The position numbers and the translations under genes were made by a program. A stretch of 64,000 bases of DNA from Gnetum montanum (Eukaryota > Streptophyta > Gnetopsida > Gnetales > Gnetaceae): NCBI GenBank assembly GCA_015680685.1, contig MNCI01014407.1:970532-1034531 (forward strand), read 5' to 3'. Below are positions 11,131 to 22,200 of the stretch, in pieces (positions within the stretch are counted from its first letter, which is position 1; each line of letters opens with the position of its first letter). A model generated the notes under the pieces. That model was given only the letters and a program-made list of their open reading frames with translations. It ran no database searches and was not told the DNA's origin.

Positions 11131-12820
11131 CTTCTATGGCAATAGCTTTGCCCTTACCTCTTTGGTAGGCATGTTCAACTTCTTTTTACCTCTTGTGGTT
11201 ATGATCACTATTTTGCTCCGTAGATTCTTTAGCAATCTTCATAGTAGTTTGGAATTTTTCATCCAAAGAGTTCCTTAATTTATCAGCATTTGCTAAAATA
11301 TCAAAAATAGATTTTTGGATGGGCAATGTTTTTCTATTCACCACTTCATCGAGTGGTGACTTCTCCTCATCACAAAATCGAACCTCCCATTTCCCAATAG
11401 AAGGGTACCTATTATGCTCTTTTGCAATTTTTCTTTTTCACAACTCACCTTCTTCTTTTACTACCTACTCTATCAACCTTTGGATTTGATGTGCTCTTAG
11501 TTTAGATAATCTCCCTTGGGCATACACCCCAAGAGTTCTTCTAGTTTCTACTTTGAGCCCATCTATGATGTGGCAAAGTTGTTCCCTTTGAGAAGAATCA
11601 TGGCCAGGGCATCGGTGTAAGAGTGAATAATATCTACCCATAATGGCATCCAAGGGTTCATGTGTTCCTTGTTTCCATCCTTGTATTAGCCTCCTCAAAT
11701 TAGACACTCTAGATTACATTTAATATTTGTTGTTGAATAGCTCCAACATGGTAGTCTATTTGCAAATAGATTCTGGCTCCAAGGACTAGTATCAACTTTC
11801 AACTTCCTTGATGAGTGTCCTAGGGAAGAGCTTGAGTTTCTGCCATGTATTTTTTATGTTATGTAAGGCACAGGAATTATGGAAAGATTGTACATGTGTT
11901 TGTGGATCAGAGTTGTATCCCTCCTCAAATCTTGGGATATAATTCATGTCTAAGTGTAGGATCTGACTATCTTTCATATGCCTAGTTGGAATTCTAATTA
12001 CATTTGTGAAGTTAAGCATACTTCTAGTTGCCAATAGAGGTCCCTCATCATGATTATGTTGATGATGGTTCCTACCACCTCTATGTTCTTGATGGCCTTG
12101 ATGGTCATTGTTGTATTGTTAATCACCATCCATGATTATGTTGATGGTAGCTTCTATGAGAACTAGTAGATGAAGAGGAACATTCAAAATTGGATGAAGA
12201 GGATGGAGAGGAAGGTGGACCACCACCACCATGATTCTGCTCATTATGACCACCATCCTTAGATCCCTTTCTATTGTGATGTTTGCCTGAGTCCCTGCCT
12301 TGATGTCACTTTTTCATGAACTTGTTTTATGAATAGTTAACTGCAGGTTCAGGGTTATATCCTCATTACCAATAACAAGGGGTGGAGAATCTTCATGTTG
12401 AGAACCTTCAAAGGGAGGATCCTCCTTATCATCTTGATCTAGTAGGAATAAAGGATTAGTGAAATGTAACTCTATTGTAGCCTCATGGTTCTTCTCCTGA
12501 TGTTAATCTTGCTTGCATTGTATTTTAGTGGGACAATAGTCCCAAGTGTCATAACCATTTATAACTTATTTCTTGTGAAGATCTAGAATGCCCAACTTCT
12601 TAAGAGTTTGAAACAACATCCCTAGTATAGATTGATCGAGGGTTAAGATAATGTTGCCCTCCATATCACACCATCGCAACTGTTCATCTTGATGTAGGAT
12701 GAAGGTGAAGTCTAGTACATACTCATTTGGATGAGTATATATCACTTTGCACTCTTGCAGGATCGGCGATTTGACATCTTCACACTTGTGAGAAGAAGAA
12801 GACATTTTGCAATATGAAAT
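11131..12820 (-). pseudogene. Athila-like gag
   Basis: Gag in three minus-strand blocks. The N-terminal block (12805-12566) has YTHPNEYVLDFTFILHQDEQ. The central block (12034-11792) has LHLDMNYIPRFEEGYNSDPQ and KLFPRTLIKE. The C-terminal part of the domain (11707-11465) has RLIQGWKQGTHEPLDAIMGR and RRTLGVYAQGRLSKLRAH. The blocks align end to end with gag at 60894-62612. Between them lie stops and a His/Ser/Asp-rich hinge (12050-12350). It starts about 150 bases inside the primer site, as expected for the first gene of the element. Confidence 0.8.
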
Positions 12821-12940
12821 AAAATGTTAGTGTGGTTTTGTAATTCTATGTATAGCAGGAATGATATTGACCTTGAGGTTTCTACATTGATATTAATGGT
12901 ATTTACTAAACCTAAATAGTGCATGTTTCAACAAACAAAG

Positions 12941-12959
12941 TCCCCAGTAATGGTGCCAA
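12941..12959 (-). other. Primer binding site, tRNA-Asp-like
   Basis: On the minus strand TTGGCACCATTACTGGGGA follows the LTR end directly. It differs from the tRNA-Asp complement by four transitions, three of them at CpG positions. Confidence 0.75.
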
Positions 12960-13873
12960 TGATGAGTGGCAAGGTACCCCTATTCCCAACCATATAAATC
13001 ACAAAGCATTCAGACGCAATTTGGTCGAGTTTTGTGGACTTTATAGTTTCTAGTGCACTGGTCTTCTAGGTAGTGAACCTTGCCCTAAGGTCATTCATTA
13101 TCTTCCCAATTATACTTGTGAATCACATGTTATGGTTAAGTGTAATTGAGGCATTCGATTTTTATAGTTCTATGTTTTATAGTCTTGGTACTTGAATAGA
13201 GATAAAGATAAGGTAATTTAATGGCTAATTCAATGTAACTATCCTACTAGCCTCTAGCTAATCTTAACATAAATATCCGATCCCACTTTCCATACATGTC
13301 CTAAGCCCATGTATCTATGACTGGGTTACCAAAAGCTATGCTATTGGACATACCAAGCAATAATGCTATTAGGATTACCAAGCGAATTCATTTTATGCTC
13401 AAAGCAGTTCTACTTATGTATTTAATCTATCTAGCTTATGTTACTTAATTGTCTTAATTAGCTTTATTACTGGGAAACATTGAATAAGTAATTGAAAACA
13501 TTAAATGCATAAATGAAATATTTAATCTATGTAGAATGCTGCATTGTTTATCAGAAATCTCATCTTTATTGCCGCACACACTATCATGCTTAGGTACAAT
13601 AATGCTTGAATAAAGATCTGTATACTCAATGACACCTGCTACGAGCACTCGAGAAAAATATTCTAACTTTTGAATAAACAAACTGCAAGAGCTCTACTAC
13701 TACTATGAGAATTAATTACAAAAATGTAGTTGGTGAGCACGTATTTATAGACCAGGATAGACCCCTACATCAATGGAGCCACGTTGACACAATTGACCCA
13801 TCGATGGGGCCTACTCAACGAGGCCACATCAACACAACAGGGCCTAGTTGACATGACAAACTAAAACTCATTA
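12960..13873 (-). repeat. Athila-like 5' LTR, minus orientation
   Basis: About 914 bp. It ends CTCATCA on the minus strand at 12960 and begins TAATGAG at 13873, apparently a mutated TGATGAG. A CTATAAATACG box is near 13747-13757, and AATAAAGAT-like signals occur in the R region. U3 holds CCATCGATGG and related words. Its R-U5 part is repeated in the adjoining fragment 13874-14346, which shows that this LTR lies inside or beside another LTR of a related family. Confidence 0.75.
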
Positions 13874-14346
13874 TTTTGCTCAAAGCATTTGTACTTATGT
13901 GCTTAATTAATTGACTAATATTGAATCTAATTAGCATAATTTGGCTTAATTACTTGGAATCATTAAAGGAAATTGCATGAAACATTAAATGCACAAGTAA
14001 AATATTTAAGCTAGTTCAGGTGCTGCAAGGTTTGATGAAAAAGCTCATCTTTATTTCCACACACACTATCATGCTTAGGTACAATAATGCTCAAATAAAG
14101 GTTTGTACACTCAATGACTCCTACTGTGGGTACTTTGGAAAATATTCTAACTCTGGAGAAAATAAACTGTAAGAGATCCACTATGCTATGACAAAAGCTA
14201 TATGGAAACTGTGTGTCCAAGCGCTATATTTATAGCTCGACATATATGTCATGATATCTAATATTTGACATCGCATCTTGGGGTTCGATATTGAGGCTTT
14301 GATATTGCGTATATGATATTAGAGCCAATCAAAGCACCATTCATCA
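13874..14346 (-). repeat. LTR fragment (U3-R) interrupted by the neighbouring LTR
   Basis: On the minus strand it starts TGATGAATGGTGC at 14346. It has GATATC-like U3 words, a CTATAAATATAG box near 14220-14231 and an R region. It stops at 13874, where the LTR 12960-13873 begins. U3 matches the plus-orientation LTR 6650-7496 almost phrase by phrase, so both belong to one subfamily. The missing U5 end was not found elsewhere. Confidence 0.7.
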
Positions 14347-14983
14347 AATATGATGATCCTTACCTACCATCCAAGACATGGAGTTTAAAGCTTAGTAGAG
14401 GGAAGACTAGTTAAGTTCCAAGTATCAAAAATGAAAAGAAATATATTTTACAAATACAACGAAAGATACTAATTAAACATGATGAAATATCTTTTCTTTA
14501 TATTAAAAATGAAATTACCAAAATCATTTTTTCCATACATGATCATTTCTTTAAAGGTAGCTACTGATTGTAGGTTCGAACCAAAAGCCACATGATCATT
14601 TTTGTACTAGCTATTGATTATATCCTTAATATATCTACATACCTTCAAGAAGTTTTGAAGACATTGTGAAACCCCACAAACCCCCAAACTCCAAATGTTG
14701 TGCAAATAATACACAATAAAAATCCCTTTCCATTGTGCTTTTTATTTTTTAATGGACTTACATTTTGGTTAAGATGGCTAGGTAATGAAATTTTGATTTT
14801 AATTGGTGAGATATTTTACCTTACATTGGAGGAGAGAGTGTTTGTCAAAATGTTTTGGGACTTGGAGCACAAAATATTTCTTGTGGGATTCTACCATTTA
14901 GTGATGAGGAGGGTGTTCTATTGATTAAGTAGCAAGCTATCATCACAACTTCCATTCAAGTTTTTTTTTCAAGACCAACATCA
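14347..14983. other. Unassigned AT-rich sequence
   Basis: No terminal repeat, domain or RNA gene is recognised. An open frame at 14700-14924 (plus) lacks recognisable motifs. An oligo-A run on the minus strand near 14958-14968 precedes the copia remnant. Confidence 0.4.
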
Positions 14984-16470
14984 CTAAGCATGCACGGAGC
15001 TCGTTCTAGAAGGAATTATATTCATTTGTTTTGCAACTCTATTTTGCTCTGAAGTGCCTAGAATGTTTTTTTGCTTGAGAATACCATGAGCCCTACAAAA
15101 TCTTTCAAATTCATCTAAACAAAATTCCCCACCGTTGTCTATTTTGAGGCCTTTAATTCTTTTGTTAGATTTGTTCTTAATAAGGGCTTTATATTCTATG
15201 AATTTATCAAAGACTTCATACTTGAATTTCAAAAAGGAAATCCATACTTTCCTAGAATAATTATCTATGAAGGATACATAATACTTAGAGCTAGCAATAG
15301 AAGCCACCAAAACAAGACCAAATACATCATTGAATGAGATCCAATGTGTTTTTTGCTCTTTGAGTATTTGCAAAAAAGCTTCAATGATGTTTTCCATTTA
15401 GGCAATATTCATAGCAAGGTATATGATCTTGGAATTTACCTTTAAGTATACCTTTTTCTTGAAGAAGCTAGATGGATTTTTCTCCTACATGCCCAAGTCT
15501 TCTATGCTATAGGTTCATGATGAAGTTTTCTTTTCGAGCATGAAGAACTTCAGCTTTATTAGCCATTGTAATACTGTCTAGCTAGTACAACCACCCACTA
15601 CCTTCTCTAAATCTTGTAGCTATGATAGATTTTCCTTGAAATATTCTAAATTTCTTATTTCCAAATATTATATACAGGTGAAAATCATCAAAATCAACCA
15701 CAATTAGCAAATTTTTGGTAAGTCTTTGGACATGATACACCTTGTGAATTACGATTATTTTCTTATTATAGGACAACTTTACATTATTGTAGCCCTTACC
15801 AACACAAGTTTCATCATTTCCAAGAAAAATAGGAAAGGACATAGCTTCATGGTATTCAGAAAACCATTCTCTTCTAGGAGTAAAGGTATATAAAGCACCT
15901 AAATCAATATACCACCATTTATATCATTCTCTTCTAGGAGTAAAGGTATATAAAGCACCTAAATCAATATACCACCATTTATATCATTCTCTTCTAGGAG
16001 TAAAGGTATATAAAGCACCTAAATCAATATACCACCAATTATAATTAGGATTACCTCTAGTTGTGATAGCACATAAGTCTAGAAGTTTATCCTCAGCATC
16101 TGTCTTTGAACCATATCCAACTTCTTTATCCTTCTTCTTCAGAAATTTATAGTCCTTTTTCAAGTGACCATGCTTCCCATAGTTCAACACTTTGGAAATT
16201 TCTTCAGAGCATCATCAACAACTTTCTTGAATTTAGTATTACTTTTATTAGAGGATTTCCTAGAGTGTTGTTTACCTGGCCCATTAACAACTAGTGCTCA
16301 AACTTTTTTTCAAAGTTCTTCTATTATCAGCCTTCCTACAGCATCACCAAATTTTAAGGATGCTAGTAATATTTTGAGCAATATTATACCACCTAGTTTC
16401 AGCGTAAAAATCCATATTAATGTTACTGACATTTTTTTAAGGCTTTATACTCAAAAATGATTATCCCCAT
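14984..16470 (-). pseudogene. Ty1/copia gag-protease-integrase remnant
   Basis: Minus-strand order: gag tail (about 16460-16190); zinc knuckle NYGKHGHLKKDYKF (16190-16150) with both Cys of the usual C-X2-C-X4-H-X4-C except the middle one changed to Tyr; protease start WWYIDLGALYTFTPRRE (DLG in place of DSG), triplicated; GAG-pre-integrase part with VYHVQRLTKNLL (15842-15582); then an integrase core with WISFLKFK, DNGGEF and a degenerate EQNRVAKQMN box (15397-14984). RT and RNase H are absent downstream, so the element is truncated just after the integrase core. Stops and a frame change separate the blocks. No LTR was found on either side. Confidence 0.85.
15865..16038. repeat. 60 bp tandem triplication across the copia protease active site
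   Basis: Units start at 15865, 15925 and 15985 with a period of exactly 60 bases. The first two are complete and the third runs about 53 bases. Units are identical where they overlap. Each encodes, on the minus strand, the WWYIDLGALYTFTPRRE active-site segment. The unit junction creates an in-frame TGA, so the triplication breaks the protein. The identity implies a recent event or an assembly effect. Confidence 0.95.
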
Positions 16471-16492
16471 CAACTTTATATACACAAGCAGA

Positions 16493-16580
16493 TGAAAAAT
16501 TTTAATGTTATGACATGAAGGGTTCCATGCCATCGGTGAAAAATTTTAATGTTATGACATGAAGGGTTCCATGCCACCGT
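16493..16580. repeat. 44 bp tandem duplication
   Basis: Units 16493-16536 and 16537-16580 are nearly identical (TGAAAAATTTTAATGTTATG at the start, CCATGCCATCG or CCATGCCACCG at the end). No coding meaning is seen. Confidence 0.9.
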
Positions 16581-16638
16581 TGTGTGGAAATGTATTGAAA
16601 TGCCGTGCATGATGAAGCCATCCGTAAAGTAAAGTTGT

Positions 16639-17340
16639 CAAAGTCTTTGTTTGAGACTTGAAAAATGGAACACAAACTTTTTTGTCAAAGTCTTCGTGAC
16701 AGAGCCATCAACGGTCACGAAGTGTATGCAGAGATAAGTGGAAGGAAAATTTAGCACCGTTTTTGTCACGATTCAGATTTAGCAATCCAACTTTAGCCTG
16801 AGTGTGATGTCTCCATAGAAAATTACAAGAAAGTCAGCTACCACGTCGTAATTTAACTTAATAGGGCCACTGTAAATCGTGTACGAAGCGTAGAAGTAAA
16901 AATTTCTCTTTATCTTAAATATTCAACCCCGTCCTTTACGGTGAACTGGTCAAACTTGATCAGTCGTTAGAGCGCAAATATTGGCTGAATATTCAAAGTC
17001 TTTGTTTCAGACTTGGAAATTGGAACCCAAACTTTTGTCAAAGACGTGCAGGTAGAGATAAGCCCAAGGAAAATTTTGCACCGTTTTCGTCACGATTGGG
17101 ATTTAGAAATAGAAATTTTAAGGTGAATGTGATATCTAAGAAAATTAGAGCTCAATCGTTTGGATGACAAGAAAGTAAACGAACTTTTACGTTTGCTGAA
17201 GAAGTTTGCATAAGTCAGGGTACAAGGAAATTGCTTTGTCTTTGAATGGAGGCAGGTCCACGTCATAATTTACCTTAAAAAATCATATAGGAAGGGTAGA
17301 AGTCCTAAAAATTGCTTTCTTTCGTTCCTTTCAATGGACA
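16639..17340. repeat. Two diverged direct repeats of about 355 bp, possible LINE 5' monomers
   Basis: CAAAGTCTTTGTTT starts both units (16639 and 16994). Shared landmarks in the same order are TGGAACxCAAACTTTT, AGAGATAAG, GCACCGTTTT(T/C)GTCACGATT, CCACGTCxTAATTTA and GTAGAAGT. They lie upstream of the LINE. Tandem promoter monomers are known in some L1 5' regions, but I cannot show that the LINE begins here. Confidence 0.6.
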
Positions 17341-17741
17341 GGGCTTCTACATGTCGTCGGGGGTGAAAAGTTGAGAAAAAGTTAAAAGCTAGTCATCAAA
17401 AGAATCCGATTCGTGAAAGCGAGGAATCGAGGATTTGTGATTCTGAACGTGTTTGGGTAAGTGTTGCTCAAGAAAAAGTGGGGACGGGGTTCGTAGCCGG
17501 GGACGTGTCAGAGAAAATTTAAATATATTAGTTTTTATTGAAAATTAAATCTCATATATCATAAAAATACATTGTAAAATATAGAACAAGTATAATGTAA
17601 ATCCAAAATATTGTTAATGCTTAAAAATTGCAATATCACCATTAAATTAAATTCAAGCCAGAAAATTTGCAAAGGCATGGAGGGCATTGAATCCATTTCC
17701 TTCATCAGTAGCCATAATCTGGCCAAACATATAATTTCTGA
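17341..17741. other. Unassigned spacer, locally AT-rich
   Basis: No ORF, repeat or element end is recognised. The composition changes sharply from AT-rich (17515-17700) to GC-rich at about 17740, which marks the start of the possible exon that follows. Confidence 0.35.
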
Positions 17742-17921
17742 ACGGACCGATTTCTAGCGTCTTTGGGGCCTGCCAAATCGATCTGCGCAAAGAAGCAGTA
17801 TTCCTCTGCTGACGCGCCGAGAGCTTCGACCTTCACGCGCTCTAACTCCTTCTACGCCGAGGCCATCGCCGGTTGCTTAGATTTCATCAAACAGAGCTCA
17901 GTCGTTGCCATGGATGCCTGA
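17742..17921 (+). pseudogene. Possible exon fragment or small ORF (59 codons, no ATG)
   Basis: An open frame runs from a TGA at 17739 to a TGA at 17919-17921. Base composition is coding-like and GC-richer than the surroundings. The predicted peptide includes RASTFTRSNSFYAEAIAGCL and then DFIKQSSVV. TTTCTAG just before CGTCTTTGG (about 17757) could be a splice acceptor, which would make this a last exon followed by a 3' UTR. I do not recognise the family. It may be a host exon next to or captured by the LINE, or part of the LINE leader. Confidence 0.35.
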
Positions 17922-17972
17922 AACCCTAAGTCAAGGTCTTTCAGCTCCAAAATTTTGAAGCCTTAGGGTTTT

Positions 17973-19289
17973 GTGCAGAGGAAAATGTTTCCAGTCAAAG
18001 AATTTCGAGTTTGTCTAAAATCAGGGCCAAATCCCAAACGAAGGCAGAGCGAGGAACAGAGATTGGATCGGATCAGATCAGGGCACCCTAGAAGATCTCG
18101 GGTAGATCTCGCTGCCTGTGAGATCGGATCGGATCAAGGCACCTTTGCAGATCTCAGGCAGATCTTGCTGCCTGTTCTGTTTGGTGATCGTGGAAGAGAA
18201 GGCTCTCTGACCTGTTTTAGATCAGCTCCTTCGGTTGCCATGTCACCAGATGGTGGTTCCACTTCTTCCGAGCCATTCTATGAGCTTCCTGATGATTTGT
18301 TTGAATCTATCACCCATGAAATTTCTAGTAGGTATGTCTTTGTGAAAATTTTAGGCTACCTGCCCCGCTCTTCTAGCTTTTTGCATCATGTCAACTCTGT
18401 TTGGAAAGATCGTGGTTTGATAGCTTCACATGTTCGATATTTATCTAATTCTTTTCTACTTGTTGAGCTTATTAACTTAGAGATGGTCTCTGAAGCTCTT
18501 AGCATTAGTGTCTTTCACCATCGTCATGCTTTATTGATTATTCGCAAGTGGACTCCTTCTCTCAACCCAACTTCTCCTGAATTTCGAGAAGTCCCTTGTT
18601 TTGTAGAGTTACCGAATCTCCCCTTGATTTTCGAAAGAGTTGAAAGGGATATTGTGTCTCACCTTGGATTAATCAAACACACTGAATCCTTAGGTACACC
18701 TAGTGGCCTTTGCAGGACTCGATATATGATTGAAGTGGACTTAGACTCTCTTAAACGAGAACTTATTTTGCGTGCAGGTGGTATTAACTATATGCAAAAG
18801 GTGGTCTATTACAACCTTCCCAACTCTTGTCACTACTGCCACCAAGAGGATCATATGTTTGTCTCATGCCCCTTTATGTTACAAAAGAAGGCAGCGCAAG
18901 CACGATCACAACAATGCTCCCCTACTGATCCTAAGGTTTCCTCTATTAGCAACAAGGCTCCTCCCACATCTAGGTCTCAAAGTAAGGTTACCAAAAAGCC
19001 ACCTCCTCATGCTTCTTCATTAGCTAAGAGAAAACATCCATATGTTTTTATGGATTCTAACAACCCTCCTATTGATGATGATGGATTTCAAACAGTTCCC
19101 CTCAGTAGGAAACATCAGGGTATGCCTTTTACCAACGATGTTACACTTCAGTCCAACCAATCCACTCAAACTCTCTTACTCACCCACAATCCCTTTACTG
19201 TCATTGATCACAACCAGGAAATGACTTCTTTAGACATTGTTAACTCTGCAACTAGGGCGGGGGCCTCCTCCCCGTTCTCTGGATGTTAG
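17973..19289 (+). CDS. L1-type LINE ORF1 (DUF4283-like, CCHC knuckle)
   Basis: A 438-codon open frame. The first about 89 codons are low complexity and include a 56 bp GATC-rich tandem repeat, so the true start is more likely the ATG at 18240 (MSPDGGSTSSEPFYELPD). Residues from about 110 to 280 resemble the DUF4283 region of plant LINE ORF1 proteins. A knuckle CHYCHQEDHMFVSCP (C-X2-C-X4-H-X4-C) lies near codon 285, followed by a basic, Ser/Pro-rich tail. ORF1 proteins bind the element RNA in the retrotransposition particle. It ends in TAG overlapping the ORF2 ATG (ATGTTAG, 19283-19289), a layout compatible with termination-reinitiation. It is intact, unlike ORF2. Confidence 0.85.
   Translation: MQRKMFPVKEFRVCLKSGPNPKRRQSEEQRLDRIRSGHPRRSRVDLAACEIGSDQGTFADLRQILLPVLFGDRGREGSLTCFRSAPSVAMSPDGGSTSSEPFYELPDDLFESITHEISSRYVFVKILGYLPRSSSFLHHVNSVWKDRGLIASHVRYLSNSFLLVELINLEMVSEALSISVFHHRHALLIIRKWTPSLNPTSPEFREVPCFVELPNLPLIFERVERDIVSHLGLIKHTESLGTPSGLCRTRYMIEVDLDSLKRELILRAGGINYMQKVVYYNLPNSCHYCHQEDHMFVSCPFMLQKKAAQARSQQCSPTDPKVSSISNKAPPTSRSQSKVTKKPPPHASSLAKRKHPYVFMDSNNPPIDDDGFQTVPLSRKHQGMPFTNDVTLQSNQSTQTLLLTHNPFTVIDHNQEMTSLDIVNSATRAGASSPFSGC
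18065..18176. repeat. 56 bp GATC-rich tandem duplication in the ORF1 leader
   Basis: Two units, each running from GGATCGGATC to GCTGCCTGT, with the ends 56 bases apart (18111 and 18167). It lies upstream of the likely ORF1 ATG at 18240 and probably belongs to the 5' UTR. Confidence 0.8.
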
Positions 19290-22200
19290 TCTATTCTTGG
19301 AATATTTGGGGGCTCTCCAATCACCTCTGAACACGGGTGGTCGGTGCTTTTATTCGCTCTCGACCTTTGCTTCCTGACTTCCTTCTCCTACAAGAGGTTA
19401 AAATTTCTACTCTGGATGCAATTATTGCAGGCAATAGCATCCTACCTAACTCTATTGTCTTTTCTACAAATCATATTACTAGTCAAGGTGGTGTAGCCCT
19501 TATTATCAATAAATCCTAGTCTAACAAAATTCTCTCTCATGGTAGTCATACCTCTTTTGTTTGGGCTACTCTTCAAGGCGCTTCTGGTCCTTTCGGCATT
19601 TGTAATATTTATGCTCCCACTACTCCTACCACTAGGTCCAGTGTTTGGTAGTCTCTCCTTCACAGTCTGCCTAACATTCCTTGGCTCTTTGGAGGTGATT
19701 TTAATATGATCGAACATCCTTATGATAAAGTTGGTGGAGCCTCTTCTCAACTTACCAGCCTCAAGCTTTCTAGTTGGAGTGATGTTAAGGAGCACTTTTG
19801 TCTCTCTAATGCTGCCAGCTCTAATGTGAATCATGAAGGTTGGTTTACTTAGTCCAACCTTAGGATTGGTGCTAATCACATTTGTGAGTGACTTGATCGA
19901 TTTTATTTCTCTAGTTATTCCTCATGGTTTTGTGATGGTCATGTTAACATCCACCTTGATGCTACCCTCTCAGACCACTTTCCAATTTCTCTCACTTTGA
20001 CCTTTGGTTCTAAATCTTTAGCTCAACATCGCCAACTTTTTCGCATAAATGCCTCTTTATTTCTTACTCCTTTTGGTAAAGGTATTTTGACATCTCTTTG
20101 GAATGCAAAGAGAAGGCCATCAGGCAATTTAGGTTGGATTGACTGGTGGTTGCATGCCACTTCTCGTATTCGCAACTTTGCTCGCTGGTTGGGCAAGCAA
20201 TATGCTAAGAAACGTAGGTCTATTGAGGCGAATGTTAGTTCTGAATTGCAACAACTTAACTCTGCACTTCAACATGACCCTTTCAATGTTGCTCTTCAAC
20301 AACAGCTAACTTATGTTCGCTCAGTTAAACAAAAATGGGATATGTACTATGCTAGAAGTTCTCTCATCAAGAGTCGTCTCAATAGGTTAAAAATTGAGGG
20401 AGAACCTTGTAAAGAGTTCTTCAAATTTTTAAAGGGTAGAGGTACTTTCCCTACTATAGAACATTTGGAAGTGAATGGCCAACTTACCTTCGATCCTCAT
20501 GTTATAAATGGTTTTCTTGAACAACATTTTCAATGCCTCTTTGTCTCCAATGGGTTTGATCAGGATGAGTTTGCTACTAACTCAGCTCACCTACCTAGTA
20601 TTATCCATAGTAGTTACAATCATCTTCTCGCTCAAGATATCTCTCTTTCTGAAATCAAGGCTGCTGTGTTTAGCCTGGCCAATGATAAAGCCCTTGGTTT
20701 TGATGGCATCCCCATTGAGTTTTTTAAGAATCATTGGGATATTGTGGGTTCAGACCTCTCTTATGTTTTTGCAGAAGCCATAAATCAATAGTCTCTCGGT
20801 CCTGAGCTAAATAGAGGTGTCATCTGTCTTATTCCTAAAACAGGTGATCCTTCATTGATTGGTAACTGGCGTCCTATCACTCTCCTTAACTCTGTTTACA
20901 AGATTTTGGCTAAATGTCTTGCTTATAGACTGAAGCTAATTATCCCTCAGATCATTACCCCAATGCAAACAGGCTTTGTTAAGGGTAGGTATATTCTTGA
21001 TAATGTTGTTGCGGCTTGGGAAGGTATGCAATGGGCTGAGGACTCCAATCAAAACGTTGCTTTTCTTAAGCTTGATTATGCTAAAGCGTATGACAAAATA
21101 GAGTGGAAATTTGTTATTGCTTGCCTTCGTAAATATGATTTTCACATTAATTTTATTAAAATGGTGGAGACTCTTTTTGCCGACGCCAATGCCCTTGTGG
21201 CTACTAACGCTGGCTTAACTAATTGCTTCAAGCTTGAGCGCTCTGTTAGGCAAGGTTGTCCTCTTGCTCCTTACCTCTTCATTCTTGCTGCGGACTTTTT
21301 GTGTCATGCTATTCATAAGGATAAGGAACAAAATTTGCTTCAAGGTATTTTCATTGATCATAATGTTCCTTCCTTATTGAATATGCATTTTGCTGATGAC
21401 TCATTCTTTATGATAAAAAATGATGCTCTTATTGCTGATCGTCTTTTTTATCACATTGATCAATATTGTAGACTCTCTGGCTCTCAGATTAATTGGTTCA
21501 AATCTTCTATCTTTTGCAACAAAGAGGTTCAAGCCTGGGCGTTGTCTAAGTCTTGGCAATTTTTAGGAAAGGATCAAGTTTTTAAGCTTCTTGGCATTCC
21601 CTTTTCTTTTGGCGGATCATCCAAAACATTATGGGATGTCACTGTGAAGAAACTTGAACAAAAGCTTATTAAGTGGAAGGAAAAGAAGCTATCTATGGCT
21701 GGTAAATTTATTGTCTGCAAGCATATTCTCCAAGCTACCCATGTGTATTACTCTTCTTGTTGGGCTCCTAGCATCTCTGCTTATCGTCGCATTGATCAAC
21801 TAGTCAAACACTTTCTTTGGAACAGCAGCCATACTAAGAAAGGATTTTGTCGGGTTGCTTGGAACGTCTGTACTTCTCATAAAGAGGACGGCGGTTTGGG
21901 CCTCATTAATTGCTACAAACAGGGCATTGTGTTATGTGCCAAATGGATGGCCAAATGCTTATCTGGCTCTGAACCTTGGAAGCTTCTTTTCCTTAAACGC
22001 ATACAGCTTGGGAAGCCCAAAGGTAGTAATTATTGGAATAATACTCATTTCCTTAACTGGATTCTTTTTCCCACTGGTATTACCATTTCTGGTTCTGTTG
22101 TCATCAAACACATTTGGAAGGCATGGTGTTATATCAGTCAGTTTTGGAACTTTAACACTATCACTATTTCTTCCTCTACACTTGATAAGCTTTCTCCTTG

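Noticed and set aside
15865-16038. The exact 60-base period as a file-line duplication artefact
   Set aside because: A copied text line would give two identical lines without related flanks. Here the preceding and following bases also match the unit, so it is a true repeat in the given sequence. Mis-assembly remains possible.
19442-19879. 145-codon minus-strand ORF
   Set aside because: Shadow of the LINE endonuclease, which is recognisable on the plus strand in the same interval.
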